Positions 11,194-22,771 of a stretch of 64,000 nucleotides of DNA are shown here, one piece after another (position 1 is the first letter of the stretch; each line of letters opens with the position of its first letter). The stretch spans positions 92,739,671 to 92,803,670 of the forward strand of contig NC_133653.1 in NCBI RefSeq assembly GCF_009905375.1. The letters run 5' to 3'. This stretch comes from Apium graveolens. Its lineage: Eukaryota > Streptophyta > Magnoliopsida > Apiales > Apiaceae. The position numbers were made by a program, and so were the translations under genes. Below the pieces are notes generated by a model that was not told where the DNA came from, did no database searches, and saw only the letters and a list, made by a program, of their open reading frames with translations.

Positions 11194-14100
11194 TACTAGA
11201 TATAAGTTTAAAAGATGAAGTTACAAGATACTCCAATATACTTATATCTTTTCCGAGTACTACTTGAACTACCACCGTTCAATGTATAAATAATTCATCC
11301 CATAGATTAAGCTACAAGACAAAACTTGTATAGAATCAATCTTTAAAATATCATCAAAATAAAATGAAGTTACGAGATACTTCATTTGATGCAAACATCA
11401 TTTTGAAACTCAACCCTGCCAACACTCAACAATCGCCCAACCGTAGCCTTTCTATCGAAGTGCTCTGGGTAGTGTTGCAGAAATATCCAATTGGATGATT
11501 AACTCATTACGGGAGTTTGCCGCGCCAGGAAGACCACGTACGATGATCAGTCGCAGTAGTGCAACCCCACCATTTTCTACATATAGAGGAGAACCTGTCG
11601 GATTTACTTGTCAACTGAACACTGGACTCCTAAGGAATGGACCGTCTTAGCGGAACTTTCGGGCCATTTGGGCCAATATAATAAGGCTGGGCCGGTGCCA
11701 CTCGACCACTTACGCCACTCCTAGTTCAGATGAAATCCATGACCCTGAAATGTAAAGCTCGTTCTCCCTTTCCCCAAGTAGAAACTTGTTGATACGACTC
11801 CACCAAGAAGTCGCATCTAGTTGGAAAAAAAACTCACCGATATTTCCTAGGCGATGCTTGTTAATGGATTAACTTATTCCAAGAATTTTACTTCCCGAGT
11901 GTTGGGTAAGTAATCAAAAACTCTTTTATCAAAACAGCAACCTTGTTGCGAATATAAAAATACATCACGGAGCCGGATCCCTCAGATTTTTTGAGCGAGT
12001 ATTTAAATCCCCTTCGAAAGGAAGATCTTAAATTTGAAAACGAGTTTTGGGATCCGCTCTAACTTTTAAAATCATTTTGAAGACTCGAAAACATTTTTAA
12101 GAATGTTTGGAGTAATGCTGATTCAATAAAATAAATCAGTCCCGATATATTAGAAAATATCTGTATATTATTATTTAAATAATATTCTCATAAGGATGAT
12201 CTTTTTAAATATAATCGAAGTAGAAGTTTTAAAACTTATACTTGAAATGAATATTAAATAACCAAAGATATACATATACGAAAGTACTATCTTTATTTGT
12301 ATAATCAAAAGTAAGTTTGATTATCGACACATTATTCTTTAATAAAATAAAGAATATTAATTTGTAAATAATCGGAGTCATAAGTCCTCGAATGAATATT
12401 CAAATAATATTCATTAAATAGAATAAACGGAGACATAAGTCTTCGAATGAATATTCAAATAATATTCATTAAATAAAATAACCCGAGTCATAAGTCCTCG
12501 AATGAATATTCAAAGTAATATTCATTAATAAAAATAAAGTTATCGAATAAACCTTATTCGATTAATAGTTTTGAAAACTATATCTATATATATATATATA
12601 AATATATATAATATACTCGGGAACATCGACTCCCAGTTTTAGAAAATGTTCACCTTTGGGTCCCCTATACTAAGGGTATACGCAACTAAGGAGATTCTTT
12701 TGCGAGTACCCTACCAACTGCCTAATCCACTTAACATAATTGTTTCATACCCCAATTAGTCATTTAAACTCCTTAACCAAGGTTTCAAAGTAAGGCGAGG
12801 GGTAACGGTTCGGTCGCGAAACACCGTTACTTAAAACAGTCGTTTCTCCTAAACCGTACATCGGATTCAAGCGAACCACATATCAAAATGAAGCTTGTAA
12901 CATGAAATATCTAATCATGGCAATGGTCAAAACCTAACAGTGAGTTCATGGGTCCTAATGTTAAGAACAAAAACAGTCTAAAGTAAATCGGGCATTACGA
13001 CAGCTATGTTTACGCGATTACAAAATTTTATCCTACTCCAAATCAACCACAAATCAATCACAATTCAACCATACAACCAAACTCCATCCATACATCACTA
13101 CAACAGCCCCAACACCTGAAGTTTTCAAATTTATATTATTCTCAAACATGAACTAAAACTATTCTTAAGTTCATTAACTAATAACCAAGATTTACAACTC
13201 CAAAAACATCACAAAACCAACTAATCTCTACATATTCAATCACCATGCTTCTCATGAACTATCCTACTCATAATAAGCTCTTAATATTCAATAACAATGC
13301 TAGGTTAAGAGATTATACCTTCCTTGGTGAGTAAGAGTAACTAAGGAGCTTGGAATCACCCTTGAAAGTCCTTACCAAAGCTTAATCTAGCCAAAAACAC
13401 AAGATCAAACAATTTAAATTTCTTGAAAACACTATTCACTCTCTTCTTAAATGATTTATTGAAAGAGATTGTGAAGGAATGTGGAGCTTAAACTCCTATG
13501 ATAGCCATAACTAATCATAAGAAACCTTGGATAATTACCTTGCAATTTAACAATGGTTGGATCTTGGATTTTGAAATTTTCCTCTTTGAAAAAGAAGAAA
13601 AGCCGAGAGAAAGAATGAGGGGGAGAAGAAATGCTTGTTGTTTGGTTGTTTTCCCTTTTTTTTTTGTTAATTACCTTTTACCATGGTAAAAAATGAATGG
13701 CTTAAAATCAACCAACAACACACTTCTTTTTGTCATGCTTAGGTCATCATTCTTATGTCATCTTCCCATGATTGTCCTCTTCTTATTGGTTTGATGACAT
13801 CATCATCACTAACCTCTTTGATTAACTCCTAATTACTTGCCTAATGACTGCTGATCTGTTATACGGTTCGCTTAACTTTTGTTCTCGTTTATCGTTTGAG
13901 GGATCATACCCGGGATCATACCCGGGATCTTATTACTTAGGTTCCCTTAACCTTTCTCAATACATTATATTCCTTTTATGATCTCCTCTTATAATCCTTG
14001 AATTAAAATCCTTTTAATCCTGTTACCTTATACTCAATTCTTTCTGTATCTGGTGGATTTTCGGGAAAAATCAAAGTGTTCGAATTTGGATTCTGACGAT

Positions 14101-14293
14101 CTTCACATACACTTATATACCATATAAAGTGCTAATAAGATCTCAGAATATCAATAAAAGAACACCTAAGATCTCAGAATATCAATAAAAGAACACCTAC
14201 ATAGTGTGGCATGAAAAGTTTTCTTATTCAGCATAATCAGCAAAAACACTATTCATAAGAGTTTCAAAAATTCCAAAAATTGGGGTTATTACA
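11194..14293 (-). mobile_element. Tekay solo LTR, partial duplicate of 2830-5929
   Basis: Same sequence as the right part of the solo LTR at 2083-5929, ending at 14293 with ATTACA followed by the same GTAGT target-site sequence (14294-14298). It starts abruptly at the gap, so its other end is missing only because the contig begins there. Confidence 0.9.
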
Positions 14294-17200
14294 GTAGTTG
14301 AATGTTTGAGCTAGTAGGTGTAATGGCTTGGGCCTGTTGGATTTGGATTGATTGGGCATTTTACTTTGAGCCTTCACCATCTTCCTTCTTCTCTTCCTTC
14401 TTCTTTCTTCTTCTTTTATCTCCCCCTTTCTTGTATTCTCTCTTCTTATCTTCTATCTTGCTGCCAGTTGCATTTGAAGGTTGACTTGGATTTGAGCCAG
14501 AAGCTTTTTGATCATTTTTATTTTGCTCATCCTTTGATTTTTGGGCAAATTAATTTCATCATTTTTCATATATCTCCCCAGCAACTGATCATTTCTTCAT
14601 CTTCAACAGTCTTATACTGCTTTGTCTTCAAGTCTGTCTCCAAAGTCATTACCAGCTTCTTTTTTTCCATGACACATTATTTTGGAATTTGGAAATATTT
14701 GCAATGTTTGGTGGTTGGACAGATATATGCCACTTCCTTGCTTGGTTGTAGATATGCTTCTGGAAAAGCAGTTACTTAAGTCTTCTTCAATTCATTTAGC
14801 AAGAGAGTATCTTCTTGAATCACTCTGTTTACTTTATTGATTAGAATGTCCAATTCAGATGCCCTTCTTATTATGAGATAGTTAAAGGACACATGTATAG
14901 ACATGTATACCCCATAGTCATTTATGTTAACAACTATTCTCCTTTCTTGAAATCCATCCACAGTCACCATGATCACCCTTAGAAAATTTACAGTTTTGTT
15001 CAAGGCCTTTTTGTATGTGAAGAAGTTATTGTTTAGAGAAGCCTGAGAGCCTTTAGCAATTCATCTAATTCTCTGCTTAGACTAGGTCCCCCAGCTGCTT
15101 TTAGTAGCCTCTGCATTCCAATATCAACTTGTTGTTCATTGTCCTTAGTTTTGCCTTTTTGAGCTTGGACAGATGACCTTAGAAACCTAGCATCTATCTC
15201 CCCCTTAGTCTTGTTAGCAGGCAAGATGTGACGTGAGGGGATTTCAGGCCTCACAGCTTCTAGAAGTGCATGCAATGGAATGTTTAGAGCACCCATGATG
15301 GCTCCCAAGGCTACTGAGTTTTGCATTTGAAGATGATTATGGGAGTCCACCAGGGTCTGGATATCAGCCTGTTGACTTTGTACCATAGCTGTAAGTTGGG
15401 ATACTTGAGTTGTCAAGAACTCATTGGATGACTGTAAAGTTGAGACTTGAGATTGGAGAGCTTGAATTTATAAGTTTGTGGATCTTGATATTGGTTGGTG
15501 AGATGCTGAAGAGAGAGAGAGAGGTGCCAAATGTAGCTGGTACAGCTTCCCTAATTCCTTCCATCAAAAGAGCAGATGGTTCACATCTAGCCTGATGCAG
15601 TTGATATAGTTTGACCCTGATGTCATTATTATTAGTGATTTGGTGTTGGACAACTTCATGTAAGGCTATACATGATTCCCTCAGATTATTGATGCTCTTG
15701 TCCACAGATGACAAATCAAACTTGGCCATTTTATCTGTAAACCTAGAGAATTTTTGCTTGATGTCCAATTGAGAAGGGATGATCTCATCTAGCTTGTCCT
15801 TGACCAGTTTTCTTGTTTATCTTGATGATCAATCAGAGTCAGTTTTAGAGCTTTACCAATTAGGTGAAAGGATTTAATTTGAGCTTTATAGACATCTGTG
15901 ACTGCATCATAAACTTCTTGTGGACTGAGTATTTTGGAATTGCTCCCAAGAATAGTGATATACTCTTCTTTAAATCTGGCCAAAACCTCATCCATCTCAA
16001 GATTGAAGTCTTTATCCAACCAGGCATCACAGTTACCATCTTGTTCAGATTTATTTACAATATTTATTTGATGTTGTTGAACATCTATCTGATAGGAAAG
16101 CATGATAGCTTGATAATCTTGGTTAAATATATCGATGTAAGAAGCTGTTGAGAAATTTGGGCAATTCAAGACAGCTGATCAACCAATAGATCATTCATTG
16201 TTGTTGGTTGAGCTTCTGCTTCCTGCAGCCACTGAGAGATCAAGTGAGATTATGGTTGAGTATTGCTGGAAGTAGATGGTTGGTCAATTGGATTTGAGGT
16301 GGATGGTAGAGAATCAATAGAACCACCTATGACAGATGCCACAGTTTGACTCACAGGTTGAATTATGGTTATGATAGTGTGTTATTCTCTACTTATGGTG
16401 TGAACCTCTATTGGAATTGGAGGGGAATTGACCAGGTTATTGTCATGGACCTTGGCCTCAAACCCTTGTACTTCTTTCAAAGCACTGTCACTTGAATGTG
16501 ATGTACTTGCCTCCCCCAGAGCAGGATCATTCGTAATTGAACTCCCAACTTCAATTGTGAGTGCAATTTCAGCTAAGGTTTTGAGGAGAGTTATTCCTTT
16601 AAGAGGAACCTCCAATTGAATTGGATAGGATTTAGATAGCTCCCCCTCAGGAGTATTACCCTCAAACCTTACAAACTGTGAAGGTTGATTTGTACATGAA
16701 GGTGCATTTGAAACCACCACAGGGTCTTCAGTAAAAACTGATGAAACCCCTGTGTTTGTGTTGGTGTCATCAAGGTCTACCCTAGAGTGTAGCCTCTCAC
16801 CAACTAAATTTGGGTCCTGGGTGTTAAGCATAGTTTCATGAACCATGTCACTTGATTTTGATAACACTTGAGAGTTAGATTCAAGTATTTGATTATATGA
16901 AGAAGAAATTTTAGATATTAGATTTATGATTTCAGGATTAAGTTTTAACAGCTCCCTCTGAATAGATGAGGGAGCTTCAAAAGATGTGCTCTCTATGTGT
17001 GTGCCATCCTTATTTCTTCTTTCATACACTTGAATGTGTTCAAGTGTTGGTGCAGACTCTGTATAGAGTGCAATAGGGAGAGTTTCAAAAGAGACACCCT
17101 GTTGAGAGGATGCCCCTAGAGTCTGTTTTATGCCCTCTTTTACAACCACATCCTTTTGAGAGGATGCAGAGGTAGCTTGAGTGGTCAACTCAGTTTACTT

Positions 17201-17644
17201 CGCCTTCTTTGGTTTCTTGACCAAGGTTGACTCTGGTTCTGTTTGATCCTCACCACTCTCATTTATCACAGTCATAAGTGCTTGCTTTCTCTTATTTTTA
17301 CTCACTTCACCCTTTTGAGAGGATGAAGTGGTTGGTTTCCTAGCTTCTACTGGTAAAAAAGAATGGGTCTCAGTTTGGGAAGGCCCCTATTGGTGTTCCT
17401 GTCTTTGTTCTTCCACAGGTACAGGAGCCATTACTGGACTAGTTGTGATTGTAGACCTCATATCAGGCGTAGGATAAGGGTAAGTCCTGAATCTCTCCAA
17501 CATAAATGAAATAATTTTAAGACTTACAAGTACCCTGTTCTTTGTAATGAGTGAGCCAAATAGAACTTTGGACACTTGTTTACAGTTGCCTATATTAGTT
17601 CTATCTATACCATTAAATATACGAATGTCATGCACTTTATGCTT
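14294..17644 (-). pseudogene. Copia ORF3 remnant of pol-less derivative W
   Basis: Read on the - strand from about 17644, where the gag frame ends (CFKA then stop) and an ORF3-type sequence begins in another frame. Open fragments are 17387-17776 (distal part), 16382-17188 (268 aa, Ser/Thr-rich, with SSQKDVVV and SSQQG repeats), 15789-16169, 15421-15768, 15033-15416 (Gln-rich coiled coil) and 14776-15003. By comparison with the intact ORF3 at 38880-43385 these follow the same order: linker, coiled coil, Lys-rich end. There is no integrase, RT or RNase H between gag and ORF3. The distal end reaches the solo LTR; no 3' LTR of W is visible. It is a decayed non-autonomous element. Confidence 0.65.
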
Positions 17645-18422
17645 TAAAGCAGGCATTCTTCCTTGCCTCAAGAGCAACTGTCCTTGACTTTCCTCCTTTC
17701 CTCTTGCTTCTTTGTTCCATCTCAAGTTCATGAGTCTTGAGCATCCCATAAATTTCATCAAGAGTTGTTTCTTCAAGATTATAGTTATCTCTTATAATTG
17801 TGGCCTTCAAATCCCAACTTTCAGGAAGAGCTAACAGGAATTTAAGGTTTGAATCTTCAAGATCATACTCCTTATCAACTAGTGACAAATCATTCAAGAG
17901 TTTGACAAATCTATCATATAAATCAGTCAATGACTCATTAGGCTTTGAGTCAAAGTGTTCATACTCTTGAGTGAGTATAGTCTTCCTGTTCTTCTTAATC
18001 GAATCCGTTCCCTGGCATCTTGTCTCCAAGGCATCCCATATCTCCTTTGAAGTCTTGCAGTTAATTACCCTGTTTGACATTACATTATCAATGGCACTAT
18101 GCAGCAAGTGTCATACCTTAGCATCCTTAGCAATTGATGCGATATCTTTAGCAGTGTAATCACTCTTCTCCTTTGGTACAGACTTTGCTGCTTCACCTGC
18201 AACTACAACAGCGAGTTTGGTTGGCTTGTGAGGTCCTTCATTGATTCTGTCAAGATATTCTGGATCTGTAGCTTCCAGAAACATAGTCATCCTCACCTTC
18301 CATATGGGGTATTCAGATGGTTTCAGTATGGGAACTCTGATAACCTTATATCGACTATGGATTTGAGTCTTTGGAGGTTCTTCAGTTTTGGTAGGCTTGG
18401 TTGGAGTTTCTGCTTCAGACAT
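17637..18422 (-). pseudogene. Copia gag of derivative W (UBN2-type), with an in-frame stop
   Basis: Starts at ATG 18422, 57 nt downstream of the LTR end. Residues 1-103 include RVPILKPSEYPIWKVRM, the YxxW core typical of copia gag N-termini. A TGA at 18111-18113 interrupts the frame where copia gags usually have Trp (KV*HLLHSA; a TGG to TGA change would explain it). The frame then continues in the UBN2-like region with SKEIWDALETRCQGTD, LTQEYEHFDSKPNESLTDLY, FVKLLNDL and LKFLLALPESWD, ending soon after LKTHELEMEQRSK. The CCHC knuckle expected further downstream is gone because gag is fused to ORF3 sequence by deletion of pol. The same stop is in both contig copies, so it is real. Confidence 0.85.
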
Positions 18423-18463
18423 GATTGTTTTCGGATCTTAAACTGTTTGTGTGTTAACAGATA

Positions 18464-18476
18464 GGCTCTGATACAA
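18464..18476 (-). other. Primer-binding site of W (degenerate initiator tRNA-Met type)
   Basis: The - strand reads TTGTATCAGAGCC immediately inside the LTR end. The standard site, as in the + strand copia and the Tekay element here, is TGGTATCAGAGC(C). One mismatch would weaken tRNA-iMet pairing. Confidence 0.75.
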
Positions 18477-18478
18477 CT

Positions 18479-19076
18479 TGTTAGGTCACACACACTGTAG
18501 AAGGGGGTTGAATACAGTGTATAGCACAATCAAATCGAATTCAAAGAACACAAGTAACAGAAAACAAACTTTATTAAACTCTGTTACAATGTGGAACTGT
18601 TCTCTCTCAGTGATGAACAAATATCACGAGAGCTGCTAGGATTACAATGAATATTATTCTCGATAATTATAACACTTTTAGTGTAAACCCTATGTCTGTG
18701 TTTATATACTACACAGTTACAAGATAATCACTAATTGATATGGAATATAATTCTGCTTCCTAAAATATATCAATCAGATATCTTTTCTTCCAAGTATTCT
18801 ATTCTTCATAGAATTCTTTCTTCATGCATATCTCTTCTTGCGTTTGTCTTGATCTTCTTTTCTTTCAATCAGCTGCCTTCCTTATCTGAAAGTCTCCTTA
18901 AGTCCTGATATTATCTCCTGATAAATATCTGCTGATAACTTAAGTTCTGACAACTTAAGTTCTGACTTCAATATAAGTGCTGATATCCAGTTAAGTACTG
19001 ATTTGTCCTGTTTAAGTAAGATCTGAAAAATAAACACAAATCATATTAGACATGACATTATCAAATATATCTAACA
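18479..19076 (-). mobile_element. X/W-family copia LTR (598 bp), shared by X and W
   Basis: - strand TGTTAGATAT ... GACCTAACA. On one side is a polypurine tract with ORF3 of X, so it is the 3' LTR of X. On the other side is a primer-binding sequence and the W gag, so it is also the 5' LTR of W. One LTR serving two internal regions suggests recombination between neighbouring family members. The U3 half (18895-19020) has five TAAGTNCTGA repeats. The 62277-62882 LTR is from the same family. Confidence 0.88.
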
Positions 19077-19087
19077 ATCTCCCCCAA
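19077..19087 (-). other. Polypurine tract of X
   Basis: - strand TTGGGGGAGAT directly precedes the LTR start TGTTAG, the normal plus-strand priming site. The same tract is at 10706 in the left copy and at 62883-62893 for element Z. Confidence 0.85.
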
Positions 19088-19277
19088 CTTGTAAATTAGC
19101 ATAATATACAAGTTTAATAGATATTTGATGATGTCAAAAATATTAAGTACAAATGCATGAGAATTTGACTAGATAACTATAACTTACCGTCTTTAAAGCT
19201 TTACCAACTTTATCTTCTGATAACAACTTCAGTCTGTACACATCAGAATTTGAGCAGTTGTAGATCTTGACTTGGCT

Positions 19278-22200
19278 TCAATTACTGATCTCTACAATAT
19301 TAGGAGTTTTTCTGAGATAGTTCTTTAACAAACATCTCTCAGCATATCTGAGTTCATCAATCATCCTACTTTTAGCATCTTTAAACTCTGCAGTATCTTC
19401 ACCAGTTTGGAAGATAGCATATCTGAGATCATTAATTTTTGCTTTTCTCAACTCCTGATCTAGTCTGATGATATAGGCTTTGTCAGACTCTAAATTGAAT
19501 TCAAGTCCCTTAATACCAAGATATGTACTGATCTTTGCATTATTAGGCTTCATATCAACAATATCACCCTTATGATCTCTGTACTTGGGACAGTATATGC
19601 TATCAGACTTCACAGAATAAAGCTTCTTCTGTCTCTGAATTTGAGTCTTCAAATAATTTGCAGCACTTTATGTTAATCTGTTATTCACTTGATGTAAGAA
19701 TAAAACATGTTCTAGTTCCTCAAAATACTTCAGTGGTATAGCATTTTCCCTTATGTGGAAAATTCTTCCATCTGTCATGAAATATAACAAGATGTATTCT
19801 TTCAAGAAGGTATGATAAACCATTTATACAGATTCAAGTGGATTCAATCTTTCAGGAGTTGCTCCAACACCTGGTTCACTTAAGGAAGTTGGATCATTGG
19901 TTGTGTTTTGCACTCTTCTTTCATCAGCACTACCCAATCCAGATTTATCTCTTGCTTCCTTTCCTGTAACTACTCTTGCTTCGAAACCACTTGCTGCAGT
20001 CTTCAAAGGTTGAGTCTATTTGGCTTTAGTGAATCCTGGTAGGAGTAACTTTGAGGATTTAACATGAGCAATGTCAGAGGTTTCCTTTAACTTATCTTCT
20101 GATATCAAGCCAACTTGAGCTATGTCAGAGGTTGCTTGCTTCATAGTTATATCAGAACTTACTATATCTTGATTATGAACAACTTGAGCCATGTCAGAGG
20201 TTGTCTTAGAAATCTTCCTTGAAGTCAGAGTAAGATTAGCATCTTCATCAGATATTTCTTCATCCATAGGAGGCACATAAACCTTTACAGGTTCACCAAC
20301 TTTTTTTTGCCCTTGGACCTTGGATCTATCTCCATTTGTGATTAGGCCTTGGTTGCCACATGATTTGTCCTTTCTTTTATCACAATGCCTTTAGCCGTAG
20401 AAAGTTTCTTTTCAACAACAGAAGCTTCAGATTTGAAGATGACTTTTTCTAACTTAAGTCTAGCTTCTTCTTCCTTTAGACTCTAAAAGTCCATTCCTGG
20501 ATTTTCTTTCAGAAATAACTGTCTTGAAATTTCTTCATCAAGTTCCAAAAGTTCATCAGAACTTATCCTTTTACCGGTATCAGAAGTTATTCTTCTCCCA
20601 GTATCAGAACTTGTTCTATGACTTGTAGTTCCAGCTTTACTTGATGAATGATCTTTACCTTGACCATGACCTCCACCCATTCAAGAGTTTCTCGGGTCAT
20701 TACCATCCTTTCCCAGTATCAGAAGTTATTCTTCTCCCAGTATCAGAACTTGTTCTATGACTTGTAGTTCCAACTTTACTTGATGAATGATCTTTACCTT
20801 GACCATGACCTCCACCCATTCCAGAGTTTCCCGGGTCATTACCATCCTTTCCCTTCAGTGTCTTATCAGGTTTACATTTGGACTTAATTAATTTCTCCCC
20901 CTTTTTTGGCATCAGCAGGTAAAAGAAGAGAGACAAGCAATTCCACTGAGGATTGGATCTCATTGAGTTGATTTTGCTGAGAAGCTTGATTTTTCAAAAT
21001 TTCATCAATCTGAGACTGTTGCTTCTCTTGGGTTTTCTCAATGTTGGTAATTTTGTCAAAGGAAGGTTGGAAAAACCTTTTCTTGTCCAACTTGACAAAT
21101 GTATCTTACTGATTTAAGGATTCTTGAATCTTGTCCTCCTTGGCCTGAGTTACAGATTGTTGACCTTGAAAGTGCCTTGTACTAAGTGCAGTAACTCTTA
21201 GCTGTGTCTTGAAATCATCATTGACTAGCATCTCATCAGCTTTTGCCAAGTGATCAGCAAGAATCTTTTCAGTAGGAACAAAGGTAACTGTGTTCCACTC
21301 CTTAGTCCACTCTTGTCCTCTAGGAGTTTCACTCCAAGGTACTGGTGCTTCCCCTGTAACAAACTTTTTGACTATCTTAGCTTTTGAAGGAGCTTGTACG
21401 GGTGCATGTCCAGAAGGACCAGCTGCATCAACATCTATATTTATAGCAGCATCACCAGTATCATCAACATTTGCAGCATCAGAACTTACAGAATCAACAT
21501 CTTCAGCATCCTCTGATAAAAGAACAGTATGAGAGGATATGGAGGCTTCAACATCATCCTCCAAGTGCTGATCTCCAACTATGTTCTGATCAACAGCCAT
21601 ATTCTGATGCTCACCTAAAATCTGATCTTCAGTATCTAGATGCAGAGAAGGTGTTGTAGGCAATTCTGGATTAAAATCAGCATCAGGAATTGGTGTTGTT
21701 GGTGGAGTGATTTGAGTTGGTGGAGCTTCTAGATACAAAACCTGAGGCACTTCCAAGTTATGGATGTCAATTTCATCACGTGGCCCCTGGTTATCAGCAT
21801 GTACTGGAGATACTGGAGGTGTGGGAATGTGAGTAGTTTCTGGCTCATGTAGTGGAGAGTGATGAGTTGCATGAAGGTCTGGATCAGCACTAGGAGAATT
21901 GTGAGTTTCAACAGGGTCTTGTGAGATCAGAGATTCCTGACCCTCTTCCTTACCTGCTGCTTCCATTCCTTTACCAGAATCTTCAAGCCTTTTTGCCAAT
22001 GATTTGAATCTTTTAGCTTTTGAGGATGCTGTAGGAGCTGTATCATCAGAATGATGCTTTCTAAGCCTTTTTAGGGGCCTAGAACTCCCAACATCAATAT
22101 CCTTCTTAGAAGAGACCTTCTCAGCTTCTCCAACAACAGGTTCTGATACAGGAACCTATTCCTCAGCATTTGATTCATCTCACAGAATGAATCTCCTTCT

Positions 22201-22771
22201 CTTTTGTTGTGTTTGAGGTACTTTCTTAGCCCTCTTAGGTTTGGAAGATGAAGGCTGCACTGTAGGATCTGAAGGTTAAGGTTGAGAAGTTTGAGGTAGT
22301 TGAGTAGAAGTGTTGGTTTATATAACCAATAGAATACTAAAAGGCTCAAGGAAAATTGAATGATTATAGGTAAAAGTAATTATACCTCGTCTCCCTAGAC
22401 TAATGAGAATAATAATAGCCATTGGAAGCTTAAAACAGGATTTAATGCGCACACGAAACAAGTAAAAATTAGTGTGCATAGACGAGTACCACTAACCCAA
22501 ATTATGTTGACTGTTAATATCTCACCCAAACATATTCTGATTTTAAATAAGACTGTTTCATGCACCACTATCCCTATCACAGCCGTGTTCCATAAATCCC
22601 TAAGAACATCCAAGTACAGTACTGGATTTGCTGTTAGAGCACTTGCAAAGTCAGTTCAGAAAGAAACTTCACAAAGCTCTTGAAGCTATCAGGATCTTGA
22701 TTTGCATATGTAAAAGCAAGATAATTGGTGCCGTCCTTTGAGATGAAAGGTGTAATTGTGTTTGATGCCAT
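19278..22771 (-). pseudogene. Copia X ORF3 (extra ORF downstream of pol), decayed
   Basis: Begins at ATG 22771 (MASNTITPFISKDG), then a stretch resembling the N-terminal domain of the ORF3s of Y and of the intact element, here with stops and a large internal loss around 22350-22600. Further on: a basic segment (SSKPKRAKK, QQKRRRF; 22130-22300), an acidic Pro/Asp-rich linker (21106-21999, 297 aa open), a coiled coil ending LLLPADAKKG (20884-21090), Ser/Thr/Asp repeats of the type TSDTGRRI, TSDIAQV repeats (20020-20260), and a charged C-terminal domain (19278-19652). The LLLxxDAKKG block recurs in Y ORF3 (25678-26004) and weakly in the intact ORF3 (LLDDNKKGE), which ties the three together. Function unknown; this copy is not translatable. 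Confidence 0.75.
20577..20854 (-). repeat. Two tandem 139-bp units in X ORF3
   Basis: The + strand phrase starting GTATCAGAAGTTATTC occurs at 20577 and again at 20716. Both units continue through CCTCCACCCATTC and GTCATTACCATCCTTTCCC with few changes. 139 is not a multiple of 3, so the duplication shifts the reading frame and helped to kill this ORF. Confidence 0.9.

Larger units (their letters stand above)
11194..19464. repeat. Near-identical duplicate of 2830-11093 (probable unmerged contig overlap)
   Basis: The offset is 8364 at the start (5134 matches 13498) and drifts to 8371 at the end (10907 matches 19278). The differences I saw are about eight small indels, mostly in homopolymers or simple sequence: near 6300, 6788, 6957, 9044, 9647, 10290, 10393 and 10456 in left coordinates. 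The last bases before the gap (GATCTAGT) correspond to 19457-19464. A repeat that starts at the gap and ends at the gap-equivalent point is what two overlapping, unmerged contig ends produce. Confidence 0.9.

Noticed and set aside
10907..11275. ORF running across the N gap
   Set aside because: It only exists because N codons contain no stops; the right-contig copy shows the true continuation (19278-19652).
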